Assembly (NCBI RefSeq): GCF_903819335.1
Contig: NZ_CAIJDE010000038.1
Coordinates: forward strand, 62,001 to 126,000
Direction: 5' to 3'
DNA from: Flavobacterium panici
GTDB taxonomy: Bacteria; Bacteroidota; Bacteroidia; Flavobacteriales; Flavobacteriaceae
DNA length: 64,000 nt
Part shown: positions 50,290 to 59,171 of the stretch, in pieces
How positions within the stretch are numbered: the first letter of the stretch is position 1
Layout: each line of letters starts with the position of its first letter
Program-made: the position numbers and the translations under genes
Notes under the pieces: model-generated
What the model saw: only the letters and a program-made list of their open reading frames with translations
Database searches by the model: none
Told to the model about the DNA's origin: nothing

Positions 50290-52969
50290 TTTTTTAGTGT
50301 TACAAAAAAGAATACCACAAATAATCTGTACCCTTTTACTATTGGGTAGTTTTTCACAAGTTAAAGCTCAAGATAGAGTTCCTTTTGACCAAGGAAAAAA
50401 ATATATTCTGGCTAAAGTTTCTGTTGTTGGTAAAATAAGCTTCAATGAGCAGACTGTTGTTACTTTCTCAGGCCTTCAAGTGGGGCATGAAATAACAGTT
50501 CCGGGTGAAGAAATCACGGGCGCTATCAAAAAATTAGGTAAACTAGGTCTTTTCGACGAAATCTCTTTTTATATTAATAAGGTTCAAAACGACAGTATTT
50601 ATTTAGATTTAAATATTGTTGAACTTCCAAAATTAAATGAAGTTAAAATCACCGGCGTTAAGAAAAGTAAAGTCGAAGGATTAATTAAGGACAACAATTT
50701 AACTAAAAATAAAATTGTAAACGAAAACTTAATTACAACTACTAAAAATTACATCGAAAACAAGTATAAAAAAGACGGCTTTTACAATACAAAAGTTACC
50801 ATTACTACTACTCCCGACAGTACTGCCGGAAATCAGGTAAACATGCTAGTGAGGGTAGATAAAGGAGATAAAGTTAAAATAAGCAGTATTGATTTCATTG
50901 GAAACAAACAGCTTACCGATACAAAATTAAGAGCTGCGATGAAAGATACGAAACAAAAAAATCTGCTTCGTGTTTTTAAAGCGTCTAAATTTATCCCTGA
51001 AAAATATAAAACTGACTTAGAAAAAGTTATAGCTGCTTACAAAGAAAAAGGATATCGTGATGCACGTATTATTTATGACTCTGTTACTTATAACAAAGAC
51101 AAAAATATGCTTGCTATAAAAATTAATGTAGAAGAAGGAAACAAATATTACTTCGGAAATATTAAGTTTTTAGGAAATACCGTTTATTCAGATCAGCAGT
51201 TAAACCGTTATTTAGGGATCAAAAAAGGAGAAACTTATAATGGTGTTTTATTAGAAAAAAGAATCGCTGATAACACAAAACCTGACGGGGAAGATATCAC
51301 GAACTTATACCAAAACAACGGTTATTTATTCTCTAAAATTAATGCTGTAGAGGTAAAAACTGTAAATGATACAATTGATTTTGAGATTAGAATTACAGAA
51401 GGTCCTATCGCCTATTTCAATAAAATCTATGTTACTGGAAATGACAAAACAAATGACCACGTTATTTACCGTGAGTTAAGAACTAAGCCAGGAAACAAGT
51501 ACAGCAAAGAAGAATTAGTTAGAACTATTCGTGAGATTGGTCAATTAGGATTCTTTGATCCGGAGGCTATTAAACCAGAATTTAGAAACGTTGATCCTGC
51601 TGCAGGAACAGTTGATATTGAATACCAATTAGTAGAAAAAGGATCCAGCCAGGTTGAACTTCAAGGAGGTTACGGCGGAGGAGGTTTTATTGGAACTTTA
51701 GGTTTATCTTTCAACAACTTCTCGGCTAGAAAATTATTTGATAAAGATGCTTACAAACCGCTTCCTATGGGAGACGGACAAAAAGTAGCACTTCGTTTAC
51801 AAGGAAGTACTTATTTCCAAACGTACAGTTTATCATTCTCTGAACCATGGTTTGGAGGTAAAAAACCAGTACAGTTTAGTTCATCAATTTCATACAGTAA
51901 ACAGTTCAATAACAATTATGTAACCAGAACTGTAGATAAAAGCCAAAGTTTTAATATTTTTACTGTTCAAGTTGGTTTAGCGAAACGTTTAACGGTGCCG
52001 GATGATTATTTCGTTCTTTCACAATCTGTAAGTTATCAGCATTATGACTTAAACAATTACTATACAGGATTGTTTACATTTGGTAACGGAGCATCTAGAA
52101 ACCTTGCTTATACAATAGGAATCTCAAGAAGTAATAAAGGGGTTAACCCAATATTCCCAACTTATGGTTCTGAATTTAGCATCTCTGCAAAAGTTACGCC
52201 TCCATACTCATTATTTAATGGGGTTAATTACGGAGATTTAGGAAATCAAAAAGAATATAAAGCACAATACACAGGCGAAAACAAATCTGACGACTTTGGC
52301 CAGCCTCTTAACAAAGGAGATTATTACAAAACCGATAGTTCAGGAAAAATATCAAGCGTTGGATCAGATTATGCAAGCGCAGATACTGATGCTGCAAAGG
52401 TCGATCAAAAGAAATATAACTGGTTAGAATACTATAAAGTAAAATTTAAAGCAGACTGGTATACTAAAGTGTATGGAAAATTAGTTTTAAGAACATTAAC
52501 AGAATTTGGTTTCTTAGGAGCTTATGATCAATCAAGAGGAGTTGTTCCGTTTGAGCGTTTCTATTTAGGAGGAGATGGAATGGCAAACTATTCAATGGAC
52601 GGTAGAGAAACAATACAATTAAGAGGTTATCCGAACAACTCGCTGACACCTGTTAATTCATTGGGACAACAGATTGGAGCTACTGTGTATAACAAATTCT
52701 CGATGGAATTACGTTATCCTATTACACTAAAATCGTCTGCATCGATTTATGCATTGACGTTTTTAGAAGCAGGTTCATCATATCCATCGTTTAAAGATTA
52801 CAATCCGTTTGATTTAAATCGTTCTGCTGGTGCTGGTTTACGTGTATTCATGCCTGCATTTGGATTATTAGGAATTGATTTCGGTTACGGTTTTGATGCT
52901 CTTCCAGGGTCTGTTACAAACAAGGCAAATGGATGGGAAACACATTTTATTATTGGTCAACAGTTTTAG
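50273..52969 (+). CDS. bamA: Outer membrane protein assembly factor BamA
   Basis: An Omp85 protein of about 898 residues with a signal peptide ending in KAQDRVPF, a POTRA array (about the first 420 residues) and a C-terminal barrel ending in the aromatic residue F (HFIIGQQF). It inserts beta-barrel proteins into the outer membrane. The start is not certain: GTG at 50273 overlaps the uppS end, GTG at 50297 gives a shorter signal peptide, and TTG at 50261 also lies in frame; the frame further upstream is an antisense-free overlap with uppS and is not used. It is coupled to uppS. Confidence 0.94.
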   Translation: MNKLNNFLVLQKRIPQIICTLLLLGSFSQVKAQDRVPFDQGKKYILAKVSVVGKISFNEQTVVTFSGLQVGHEITVPGEEITGAIKKLGKLGLFDEISFYINKVQNDSIYLDLNIVELPKLNEVKITGVKKSKVEGLIKDNNLTKNKIVNENLITTTKNYIENKYKKDGFYNTKVTITTTPDSTAGNQVNMLVRVDKGDKVKISSIDFIGNKQLTDTKLRAAMKDTKQKNLLRVFKASKFIPEKYKTDLEKVIAAYKEKGYRDARIIYDSVTYNKDKNMLAIKINVEEGNKYYFGNIKFLGNTVYSDQQLNRYLGIKKGETYNGVLLEKRIADNTKPDGEDITNLYQNNGYLFSKINAVEVKTVNDTIDFEIRITEGPIAYFNKIYVTGNDKTNDHVIYRELRTKPGNKYSKEELVRTIREIGQLGFFDPEAIKPEFRNVDPAAGTVDIEYQLVEKGSSQVELQGGYGGGGFIGTLGLSFNNFSARKLFDKDAYKPLPMGDGQKVALRLQGSTYFQTYSLSFSEPWFGGKKPVQFSSSISYSKQFNNNYVTRTVDKSQSFNIFTVQVGLAKRLTVPDDYFVLSQSVSYQHYDLNNYYTGLFTFGNGASRNLAYTIGISRSNKGVNPIFPTYGSEFSISAKVTPPYSLFNGVNYGDLGNQKEYKAQYTGENKSDDFGQPLNKGDYYKTDSSGKISSVGSDYASADTDAAKVDQKKYNWLEYYKVKFKADWYTKVYGKLVLRTLTEFGFLGAYDQSRGVVPFERFYLGGDGMANYSMDGRETIQLRGYPNNSLTPVNSLGQQIGATVYNKFSMELRYPITLKSSASIYALTFLEAGSSYPSFKDYNPFDLNRSAGAGLRVFMPAFGLLGIDFGYGFDALPGSVTNKANGWETHFIIGQQF

Positions 52970-52993
52970 TGCGGGTTTTAGTACAAATTTTAA

Positions 52994-53001
52994 TACCTTT
53001 G
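52994..53001 (+). promoter_or_regulatory. Possible internal promoter before the first skp gene
   Basis: TACCTTTG fits TAnnTTTG, 27 bases before the start codon, in the 59-base gap after bamA. Confidence 0.4.
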
Positions 53002-53028
53002 GCTAAAAATTCAAAATAAAGTAATGTT

Positions 53029-54072
53029 ATGAAACAACGGTTTTTATTTATATTTTTAGTCTTGATTGCAGTAAATACAATTCAGGGTCAAGGTAAAACG
53101 ACTAGAATCGGTTACATTGATATGGAATATATTTTGGAAAATGTTTCTGATTACAAAGAAGCAAAATCACAATTAGAGCTAAAAGCTCAAAAGTGGAAGC
53201 AAGAAATAGAAGCCAAAAAATTAAACATCAATACGCTTAAAGAAAATCTTAAGGCGGAAAAAGCTTTATTGACTAAAGAATTAATTGATGAAAGAGAAAC
53301 TGAAATAAAATTTCAGGAAAACGAAATGCTGGAGTATCAGCAAAAACAATTTGGTGCTGATGGAAATTTAATGAGACAGAAATCAGCTTTAGCAAAGCCA
53401 ATTCAGGATCAGGTTTTTACAGCTGTTCAAGATATTGCCGAAGCTAAAAATTATGATTTCATTTTTGATAAATCGTCAGATTTGACAATGCTTTTTAGCA
53501 ATAAAAGATTCGATATTAGTGATCAGGTACTGCGTATTTTAAACAGAACTGATAAAAGAGAACAATTGACTAAAAAACAATTGAAAGATCAGGAAGCTAA
53601 GGAAAGTAAAGAAAATGCAATTGATGAAAATCCGGCAATGGCAGATCGTCAAAAAGCATTAGATGAAAAGAGAACTGCAAGAGAAAAACTGATTGAAGAC
53701 AGAAGACTGGAGCAGGAAGCTAAGAAAAAAGAATACGACGACAGAAGAAAAGCAATTCAGGCAGAACGAGAAGCTAAAAAAAATGGCACGGTTTCTGAAC
53801 CAGCAAAAACAACCGAGGCAGCAAAAACAACTGAAACGGCTAAACCTGGAGAAACAGCTAAACCTGCGACAACAACTACTGAGCCTGCGACAACAACTAC
53901 TGAGCCTGCGACAACAGAACCTGCAGTAGATAAAGCGGCAGAAAGACAAAAACTTTACGAACAGCGTAAAAAAGAATTAGAAGAGAGAAGAAAAAAAATA
54001 CTCGAAGAACGAGAAGCGGCTAAAAAAGCAAAAGAGGCCGAAACACAAAAAACAAATACGACCAATAATTAA
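53029..54072 (+). CDS. OmpH/Skp family chaperone with long charged C-terminal tail
   Basis: A 347-residue periplasmic protein with a signal peptide (ends near IQG) and an OmpH/Skp domain (about 25-175; GYIDMEYILENVSDYKEAKSQL, long coiled coil, FIFDKSSDLTMLFSNKRFDISDQVL). The second half is an unusual, highly charged tail rich in K, E, R and T with a short repeat of TTTEPA (three units; DNA repeat 53863-53917, 21-bp unit). Skp holds unfolded outer-membrane proteins for BamA. The tail is longer than in most Skp proteins; its role is unknown. Confidence 0.88.
   Translation: MKQRFLFIFLVLIAVNTIQGQGKTTRIGYIDMEYILENVSDYKEAKSQLELKAQKWKQEIEAKKLNINTLKENLKAEKALLTKELIDERETEIKFQENEMLEYQQKQFGADGNLMRQKSALAKPIQDQVFTAVQDIAEAKNYDFIFDKSSDLTMLFSNKRFDISDQVLRILNRTDKREQLTKKQLKDQEAKESKENAIDENPAMADRQKALDEKRTAREKLIEDRRLEQEAKKKEYDDRRKAIQAEREAKKNGTVSEPAKTTEAAKTTETAKPGETAKPATTTTEPATTTTEPATTEPAVDKAAERQKLYEQRKKELEERRKKILEEREAAKKAKEAETQKTNTTNN
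53863..53917 (+). repeat. 21-bp direct repeat inside the first skp gene
   Basis: The unit cctgcgacaacaactactga plus g recurs at 53863, 53884 and, partly, 53905. It encodes repeated TTTEPA in the disordered tail and is a likely site of length variation. Confidence 0.75.
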
Positions 54073-54085
54073 TTAATTTTTTAAA

Positions 54086-54589
54086 ATGATGAAACAAATC
54101 AAAACTTTACTAATTGCTGCAATACTTATTTTAGGAGCAAGTAATACAATGAACGCACAGGCGAAGGTTGCCCATGTTGATGTTAGCGAGATTATGTCGA
54201 AAATGCCTGCTATGCTAGATGCTCAAAATCAACTGCAAAAATTAAGTGGGACATATGATGCTGAATACAAAAAAATGGTTGACGAATACCAAACAAAAAT
54301 CAAAAAGTATGAAGCTGAAGCAGCAACTGTAACTGAGGCTGTAAACGGTGATCGTTCTAAAGAAGTTCAGGATATGCAAAAAAGAATTGTTGACTACAGA
54401 GACAATGCTCAAAAAGAACTTCAACAAAAAGAAACTGATATCGTAAAACCTTTAATGGAAAAAGTAAGAGCTTCTATCCAAAAAGTTGGTAAAGCTAAAG
54501 GTTTCCAATATGTTTTAGATGGTTCTACTCTTCTATTAGCTGATGGTCCAAACATTACTGCTGACGTGAAAAAAGACTTAGGATTCTAA
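54086..54589 (+). CDS. OmpH/Skp family periplasmic chaperone
   Basis: A 167-residue Skp-type protein with signal peptide (ends near NAQA), the N-terminal beta piece AKVAHVDVSEIMSKMPAMLDAQNQL, a helical tentacle region (about 50-120) and the C-terminal VLDGSTLLLADGPNITADVKKDLGF. It is the second Skp gene after bamA, 13 bases after the first, as in the P. gingivalis order. A strong terminator follows. Confidence 0.92.
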   Translation: MMKQIKTLLIAAILILGASNTMNAQAKVAHVDVSEIMSKMPAMLDAQNQLQKLSGTYDAEYKKMVDEYQTKIKKYEAEAATVTEAVNGDRSKEVQDMQKRIVDYRDNAQKELQQKETDIVKPLMEKVRASIQKVGKAKGFQYVLDGSTLLLADGPNITADVKKDLGF

Positions 54590-54608
54590 TAAACGAATTC
54601 CTTTAATT

Positions 54609-54647
54609 AAACTGCTTAAATTTTAAAAATTTAAGCAGTTTTTTTTT
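54609..54647 (+). terminator. Terminator of the porG-uppS-bamA-skp group
   Basis: A perfect 15-bp stem AAACTGCTTAAATTT/AAATTTAAGCAGTTT (54609-54623/54627-54641) is followed by T. Confidence 0.9.
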
Positions 54648-54725
54648 ACATTTATTTAAAATTAAAATCCATTAATATTTCCAGATTTCTACTAAATTGG
54701 AATATATTTTTATTTCAAAAAATAC

Positions 54726-54733
54726 TAATTTTG
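54726..54733 (+). promoter_or_regulatory. -7 box immediately before the murI start
   Basis: TAATTTTG ends four bases before the murI ATG, so the transcript would be leaderless or nearly so. Confidence 0.5.
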
Positions 54734-54737
54734 TATT

Positions 54738-55514
54738 ATGACAAACAATAATCCTATAGGCGTTTTCGACTCTGGTATTGGAGGAACTTCAATCTGGAAA
54801 GAAATTCACGATTTACTTCCAAACGAAAAAACAATTTATTTAGCCGATAGCAAAAATGCTCCCTACGGTCAAAAAACAAAAGAAGAGATTGTTGCCTTAA
54901 GTAAAAAAAATGTAGAGTTTTTACTTGAAAATAATTGCAAATTAATTGTCGTAGCATGCAACACTGCAACAACAAATGCAATTTGGGAACTTCGTAATGA
55001 TTATGATATACCGTTTATAGGAATTGAACCTGCAATAAAACCTGCTGCCAATAATTCTAAAACGCAGGTTATTGGAATCCTGGCTACAAAAGGAACCTTA
55101 AACAGTGAACTGTTTAATAAAACTGCAGAGATGTTTCAGCATACTACAATTATTGAGCAGGTTGGTTACGGTCTGGTTAAATTAATTGAAGATGGCAATT
55201 TATATTCTCCAGAAATGACTCAATTATTAGAGGAATATTTACAGCCTATGATCGATGCTAATATTGATTATCTTGTTTTAGGCTGCAGCCATTATCCTTA
55301 TTTAATTCCGCAGATTAAAAAGATACTTCCGGATCACATTCAAATCATAGATTCTGGAGAGGCAGTAGCAAGACAAACACAAAATATTTTGCGTGAAAAA
55401 GTCGGTTTTACTGACACTCCAAAAAGTGAACCTATATTTTATGTCAATTCAAATCCAGCGGTTTTAAAATCTATTTTAGAAGATAAATATCCGGTAATTG
55501 AAAAAGACTTTTAA
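54738..55514 (+). CDS. murI: Glutamate racemase
   Basis: The 258 residues match MurI, which turns L-glutamate to the D form for peptidoglycan. D11 (FDSGIGG), the two catalytic cysteines C74 (VACNTATTN) and C183 (LGCSHYPYL), and PYG near residue 43 are all in place. Length is normal. The stop codon directly abuts that of the converging outer-membrane protein gene, with no intergenic base. Confidence 0.96.
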   Translation: MTNNNPIGVFDSGIGGTSIWKEIHDLLPNEKTIYLADSKNAPYGQKTKEEIVALSKKNVEFLLENNCKLIVVACNTATTNAIWELRNDYDIPFIGIEPAIKPAANNSKTQVIGILATKGTLNSELFNKTAEMFQHTTIIEQVGYGLVKLIEDGNLYSPEMTQLLEEYLQPMIDANIDYLVLGCSHYPYLIPQIKKILPDHIQIIDSGEAVARQTQNILREKVGFTDTPKSEPIFYVNSNPAVLKSILEDKYPVIEKDF

Positions 55515-56753
55515 TTAATCAAACTTTCGTTTCACAAACCAAATTCCATCTAAAGATAAATTAAGGGTTATCTTATGATAATTTTCTTTAATAAGATTTT
55601 CTGATATCCTGCCTCTTTGACCATAGGAATATGAAATATTTAGGGACGAAGAGGTATTTTCGATTGGCAGATTAACTCCCACAGAAATTGAGGCGTTGTT
55701 AACTCTTTTTCCGTCAACTTCAAGATAACCGGTATCAAAATTTGCTCCCGCAGAATAGGTTATCCTATCCCAATATTTACGAATATTTCTATTAGCATTG
55801 AAGTACGAAAATCCAAGGGCAAATCTGTCCTGATTTACAAAATCTCCATAAAGATCAGACTGCCTGGTATCATTCCACAAACTTTTTTCGTAATCTAACG
55901 TCATGTTCAAAACATTCTTAAATCGCTTGCTGATCCCTACTCCTATTTCTAAAGGCATATAATAATCATCCACATCCGAAGCTGTTTCAGACTCAATAAC
56001 ATTAACAACTCCATCTGCAGATGTTTGAACAGATTGAACTTTTGAGCCTTTAATTTGTGCCGGAAGTTTAAAAGTTGTTCCAATTGTCAATGTGGAATCT
56101 ATTTTATACTGCGTTCCTAAAGTAGCACGAAATCCGCTGTAATCTGTTTTTTTATGAACATTAGTAATTGAATTCAAAATAGTAAAGGTGCGGTCGTCTG
56201 TAATATTTCCAAATAACAAAGCGGCAGTAGCTCCAACAGTCAGCTTTTTACCAAAACGATATCCATAGGAAAAATCAAAATCATTTAATCCTCCTGAACC
56301 AGCTGCAGACAAATTATACGATTCCTTACTATCTGCAATAGGCAGTAAAAGATTTGAAATTTTATACGTAGAACTCGAATACGGTTTAAGTGCAATACTA
56401 AAACCTGAATTCTTAGTTACGGGAAAAGCAAAAGCTAAATGAGAAAACTGAAAGTTATTTCGCTTCTCGGTTTTGGATTTACTTTGGTATGTTGTTCCAA
56501 TAGCTTTTCCGCCCACATCAAGCATAAAATGATTTAAAGGCATAAACCCTAAAGACGCCGGATTTAGATTATTAATAAAACCTTCTGAAGGCAAAGCGAT
56601 TCCGGAAGATCCAATTGATGAAATCGCACCAAAATCGGCATCATACACACTTCCTAAACCATACAATGAATAGGGCGAACTCGAAATACTTTGAGAAAAT
56701 GAAGTCAGCGCCATTAAAATGAAGCAGCTTACAAAAATTATTTTCTTTTTCAT
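55515..56753 (-). CDS. Outer-membrane beta-barrel protein of unknown family
   Basis: A 412-residue protein with signal peptide (MKKKIIFVSCFILMALTSFSQ) and beta-strand-rich body with alternating patterns of an outer-membrane barrel. The opening SSPYSLYGLGSVYDADFGAISSIGSSGIALPSEGFINNLNPASLGFM resembles the N-terminal plug-like stretch of FadL-type proteins, but identity is weak. It begins directly after the DUF4270 stop codon with no gap, so the two are one unit. Function unknown. Confidence 0.78.
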   Translation of the reverse strand: MKKKIIFVSCFILMALTSFSQSISSSPYSLYGLGSVYDADFGAISSIGSSGIALPSEGFINNLNPASLGFMPLNHFMLDVGGKAIGTTYQSKSKTEKRNNFQFSHLAFAFPVTKNSGFSIALKPYSSSTYKISNLLLPIADSKESYNLSAAGSGGLNDFDFSYGYRFGKKLTVGATAALLFGNITDDRTFTILNSITNVHKKTDYSGFRATLGTQYKIDSTLTIGTTFKLPAQIKGSKVQSVQTSADGVVNVIESETASDVDDYYMPLEIGVGISKRFKNVLNMTLDYEKSLWNDTRQSDLYGDFVNQDRFALGFSYFNANRNIRKYWDRITYSAGANFDTGYLEVDGKRVNNASISVGVNLPIENTSSSLNISYSYGQRGRISENLIKENYHKITLNLSLDGIWFVKRKFD

Positions 56754-58100
56754 TTAATAGGAGAGGTAATAAATTTTTATTAGAATTTTATTTTCGGGAT
56801 GTTTTTGATCTCCTAAAACAAGTCTGTTAACTGATTTAGAAATTCCGGGCAATGTTAATATCAGGGATGATCTTGAATCTGACGCTTTCAGCATTTCCTT
56901 TTGTAAAAAACTGCCCAGCGGAATGGTATAACCTATATTTTCATTAAACTCATCACTTTTCTGGCTCAAAGTTCCATAAACTGCCGCTCCTGCAGCATTA
57001 AGCAAACTGCCGCTAATTCTGTTTAAATTATCGCCTACATATACTTTTAAAGAATCTGCCAGAGGATATTTATTAGAATACGAATTGTTTACAGGTTTTA
57101 TAAACATTTGAGCGTCGACAATGGCTCCGTTACTTGAAATATTTTTAAGCTGCTTTATATTCGGAAAATCAATACGGCAGGCAACTCCGCTTCCAGACTG
57201 AATAAAACCTTGTTTATTGGTTAAGGAACTTGAAAGTTTACTGGTCGAAACGGGTAAATTTTGAATTATAGTTCCTGTTTTATCGAGCGATATAGAGTTA
57301 AATTGTGTCGCTGTATTTGACATCAAAAAATCGATAAAAAAAGAATCGGCATCTGTGTCACCCTGATATTTGGAATAATACATTCGAACTTTACTGGTAG
57401 CAGTATGAAATCCTATTACACTTGATGAATTAGAACTTGAAGGAACAAGCACTAATCCTTTTAAATATTCAGTAAGATTATCTAAACCTGTAATTTCTCT
57501 CTTTTTTATTTTTTGAAAGAGCGCTTCTCCAAAATCCTTACTCATTTTAATATTAATAGAATCTTTTTCTATTGGACGGGGTTTGTACGAAACAGTACCC
57601 AGACTTTCGTCGCTGTAGGTTAAAGTGGAGTTATTGTAAAAACTATCATCGTCTTTATTTGGCTTTACTTTTTGGGTTAATCGATGAATATCAAATTTTT
57701 GAACCTGAGTAGTATCTCCGTAATAATAGTTATCATATTTTAAAATCATGGAAATAGAATCAAAAACAAAATTTACAGTCTCAGTATCTGAACCTGAATT
57801 ATTCAAGGCATAAGAACTGGCAGAAAGCTGGAAATAACTGTTTGATTTTACTTTTCCTAAAATAGGATCATCATAATTACCTATTAAAATTCGGCTTTGT
57901 CCCGAAGTAATAAGTGAATCGAAATTTATAGTTGACATTTCGACCGTAAGCGTGTCGATCATCACTACTTTATTATTTATAGCCAAATAATCTGAACCTA
58001 CAACAAAATTTCCTTCATCAGTATCTGTACCGCAGGAAAATATAGTAAAAGCAAAAACTAACATTAATAAAAACTTGCCCATAATCAATTTTTTGAGCAA
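56754..58100 (-). CDS. DUF4270 lipoprotein
   Basis: A 448-residue lipoprotein of the DUF4270 family. The lipobox is TIFSC, followed by GTDTDEGNFVVGSDYL. An internal ATG (MGKFLLMLVFAFTIFSC at residue 7) gives a better signal and may be the true start. The body contains a repeated jelly-roll-like arrangement in which DSLITSGQSRILIGNYDDPILGKVKSNSYFQL is the family start. The fold suggests cell-surface or periplasmic adhesion or structure; no function is established. It is the first gene of the pair. Confidence 0.85.
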   Translation of the reverse strand: MLKKLIMGKFLLMLVFAFTIFSCGTDTDEGNFVVGSDYLAINNKVVMIDTLTVEMSTINFDSLITSGQSRILIGNYDDPILGKVKSNSYFQLSASSYALNNSGSDTETVNFVFDSISMILKYDNYYYGDTTQVQKFDIHRLTQKVKPNKDDDSFYNNSTLTYSDESLGTVSYKPRPIEKDSINIKMSKDFGEALFQKIKKREITGLDNLTEYLKGLVLVPSSSNSSSVIGFHTATSKVRMYYSKYQGDTDADSFFIDFLMSNTATQFNSISLDKTGTIIQNLPVSTSKLSSSLTNKQGFIQSGSGVACRIDFPNIKQLKNISSNGAIVDAQMFIKPVNNSYSNKYPLADSLKVYVGDNLNRISGSLLNAAGAAVYGTLSQKSDEFNENIGYTIPLGSFLQKEMLKASDSRSSLILTLPGISKSVNRLVLGDQKHPENKILIKIYYLSY

Positions 58101-58312
58101 ATATAAAATGCCGTCTTCTGTAGCACACTATAACATATACAGTCACGTGTTTTTAGACTATCAAAGGCGAAAAAACATCTACAATGGAATATCGCAAATA
58201 AATATTTCATTCGACCTTAAAAAAGGCTGTTTTGTCTATCAAAAAGAGTCATACATATATCTTCTTTTTTTTAAAACCTTCTCCAACCTACTTTTGAACC
58301 AATAAATAAGTA

Positions 58313-59155
58313 ATGAAAATAAGGTTTATAATTTGTTCGGTTTTTTTAGTGTCATTTCTAAATATGAAAGCGCAGGAAAATTTTTCAGTACAGCTGAATT
58401 TGAAAACAGAGCCTACTAACAAAATTGATTTTACTGAAACAAGTATTGGTGTTTCGTTCAACAAAAAAATAAGTTCAAAAAGCCTGATTACAAATACGCT
58501 GGAATATTCGAATTTGAATGTAAACTATGATTTAGGTCATTATGAATCCTTTGAAGATTTTGACAAGTTACAGCAGATTAAGAACAAATTTGAATTTTCG
58601 CAGGAAATATCAAATTCGACAAAACTGAATTTTGCGGTTACGCCAACGTTCAGTTTTCAGGAAAATTTAGGTTTTTCTGATTTTACACTTTTAGGAAGTT
58701 TTGAAATAAAACAGGAATTAAGTTCAAAAATGACTTTAAGTATTGGAGCCGCAAGAACCAGCGTTTTTGGAAACCCAAAATTTCTGCCGTCAGCCTCTTT
58801 AAATTATAAAATGAATGACAACGCTAATGTGCTGATTGGTTTTCCGGATTCAAGGATTTCGTATTCGAATAACATACGCAACAAGTTTAGTTTAAGTAAC
58901 AGCTTCAACGGAAGTTTTTACAATTTAAATATTCAGAATGAAATAGATAAAAATGCGGCAAAAGCAACTTTATCACAAATGACAACCTCATTTGAATATG
59001 AGAGAAATGTCGATAAAAACTGGTTTTTAAATTTTAAAGCCGGATATGATTTTGACAAAAAATACAAATTAACCGATGGTGATAATCATACTCTTTATGA
59101 TTTCAACATAAGCAACGGATACATTTTAGGAATTGGGATCAAATACAAACAATAA
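58313..59155 (+). CDS. Outer-membrane beta-barrel protein (DUF6268-like)
   Basis: A 280-residue protein with signal peptide (MKIRFIICSVFLVSFLNMKA) and repeated amphipathic strands ending in NISNGYILGIGIKYKQ, an outer-membrane barrel. The layout fits the DUF6268 family; this is moderate confidence. It is first of five plus-strand genes with short gaps (16 bases to the kelch gene) and is a candidate outer-membrane anchor for the following lipoproteins. Confidence 0.65.
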   Translation: MKIRFIICSVFLVSFLNMKAQENFSVQLNLKTEPTNKIDFTETSIGVSFNKKISSKSLITNTLEYSNLNVNYDLGHYESFEDFDKLQQIKNKFEFSQEISNSTKLNFAVTPTFSFQENLGFSDFTLLGSFEIKQELSSKMTLSIGAARTSVFGNPKFLPSASLNYKMNDNANVLIGFPDSRISYSNNIRNKFSLSNSFNGSFYNLNIQNEIDKNAAKATLSQMTTSFEYERNVDKNWFLNFKAGYDFDKKYKLTDGDNHTLYDFNISNGYILGIGIKYKQ

Positions 59156-59171
59156 ATAAATTTTAAACACT

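Noticed and set aside
58075..58305. Open frame in the gap between the DUF4270 gene and the DUF6268-like gene
   Set aside because: No signal, no conserved motif and residues typical of translated AT-rich spacer.
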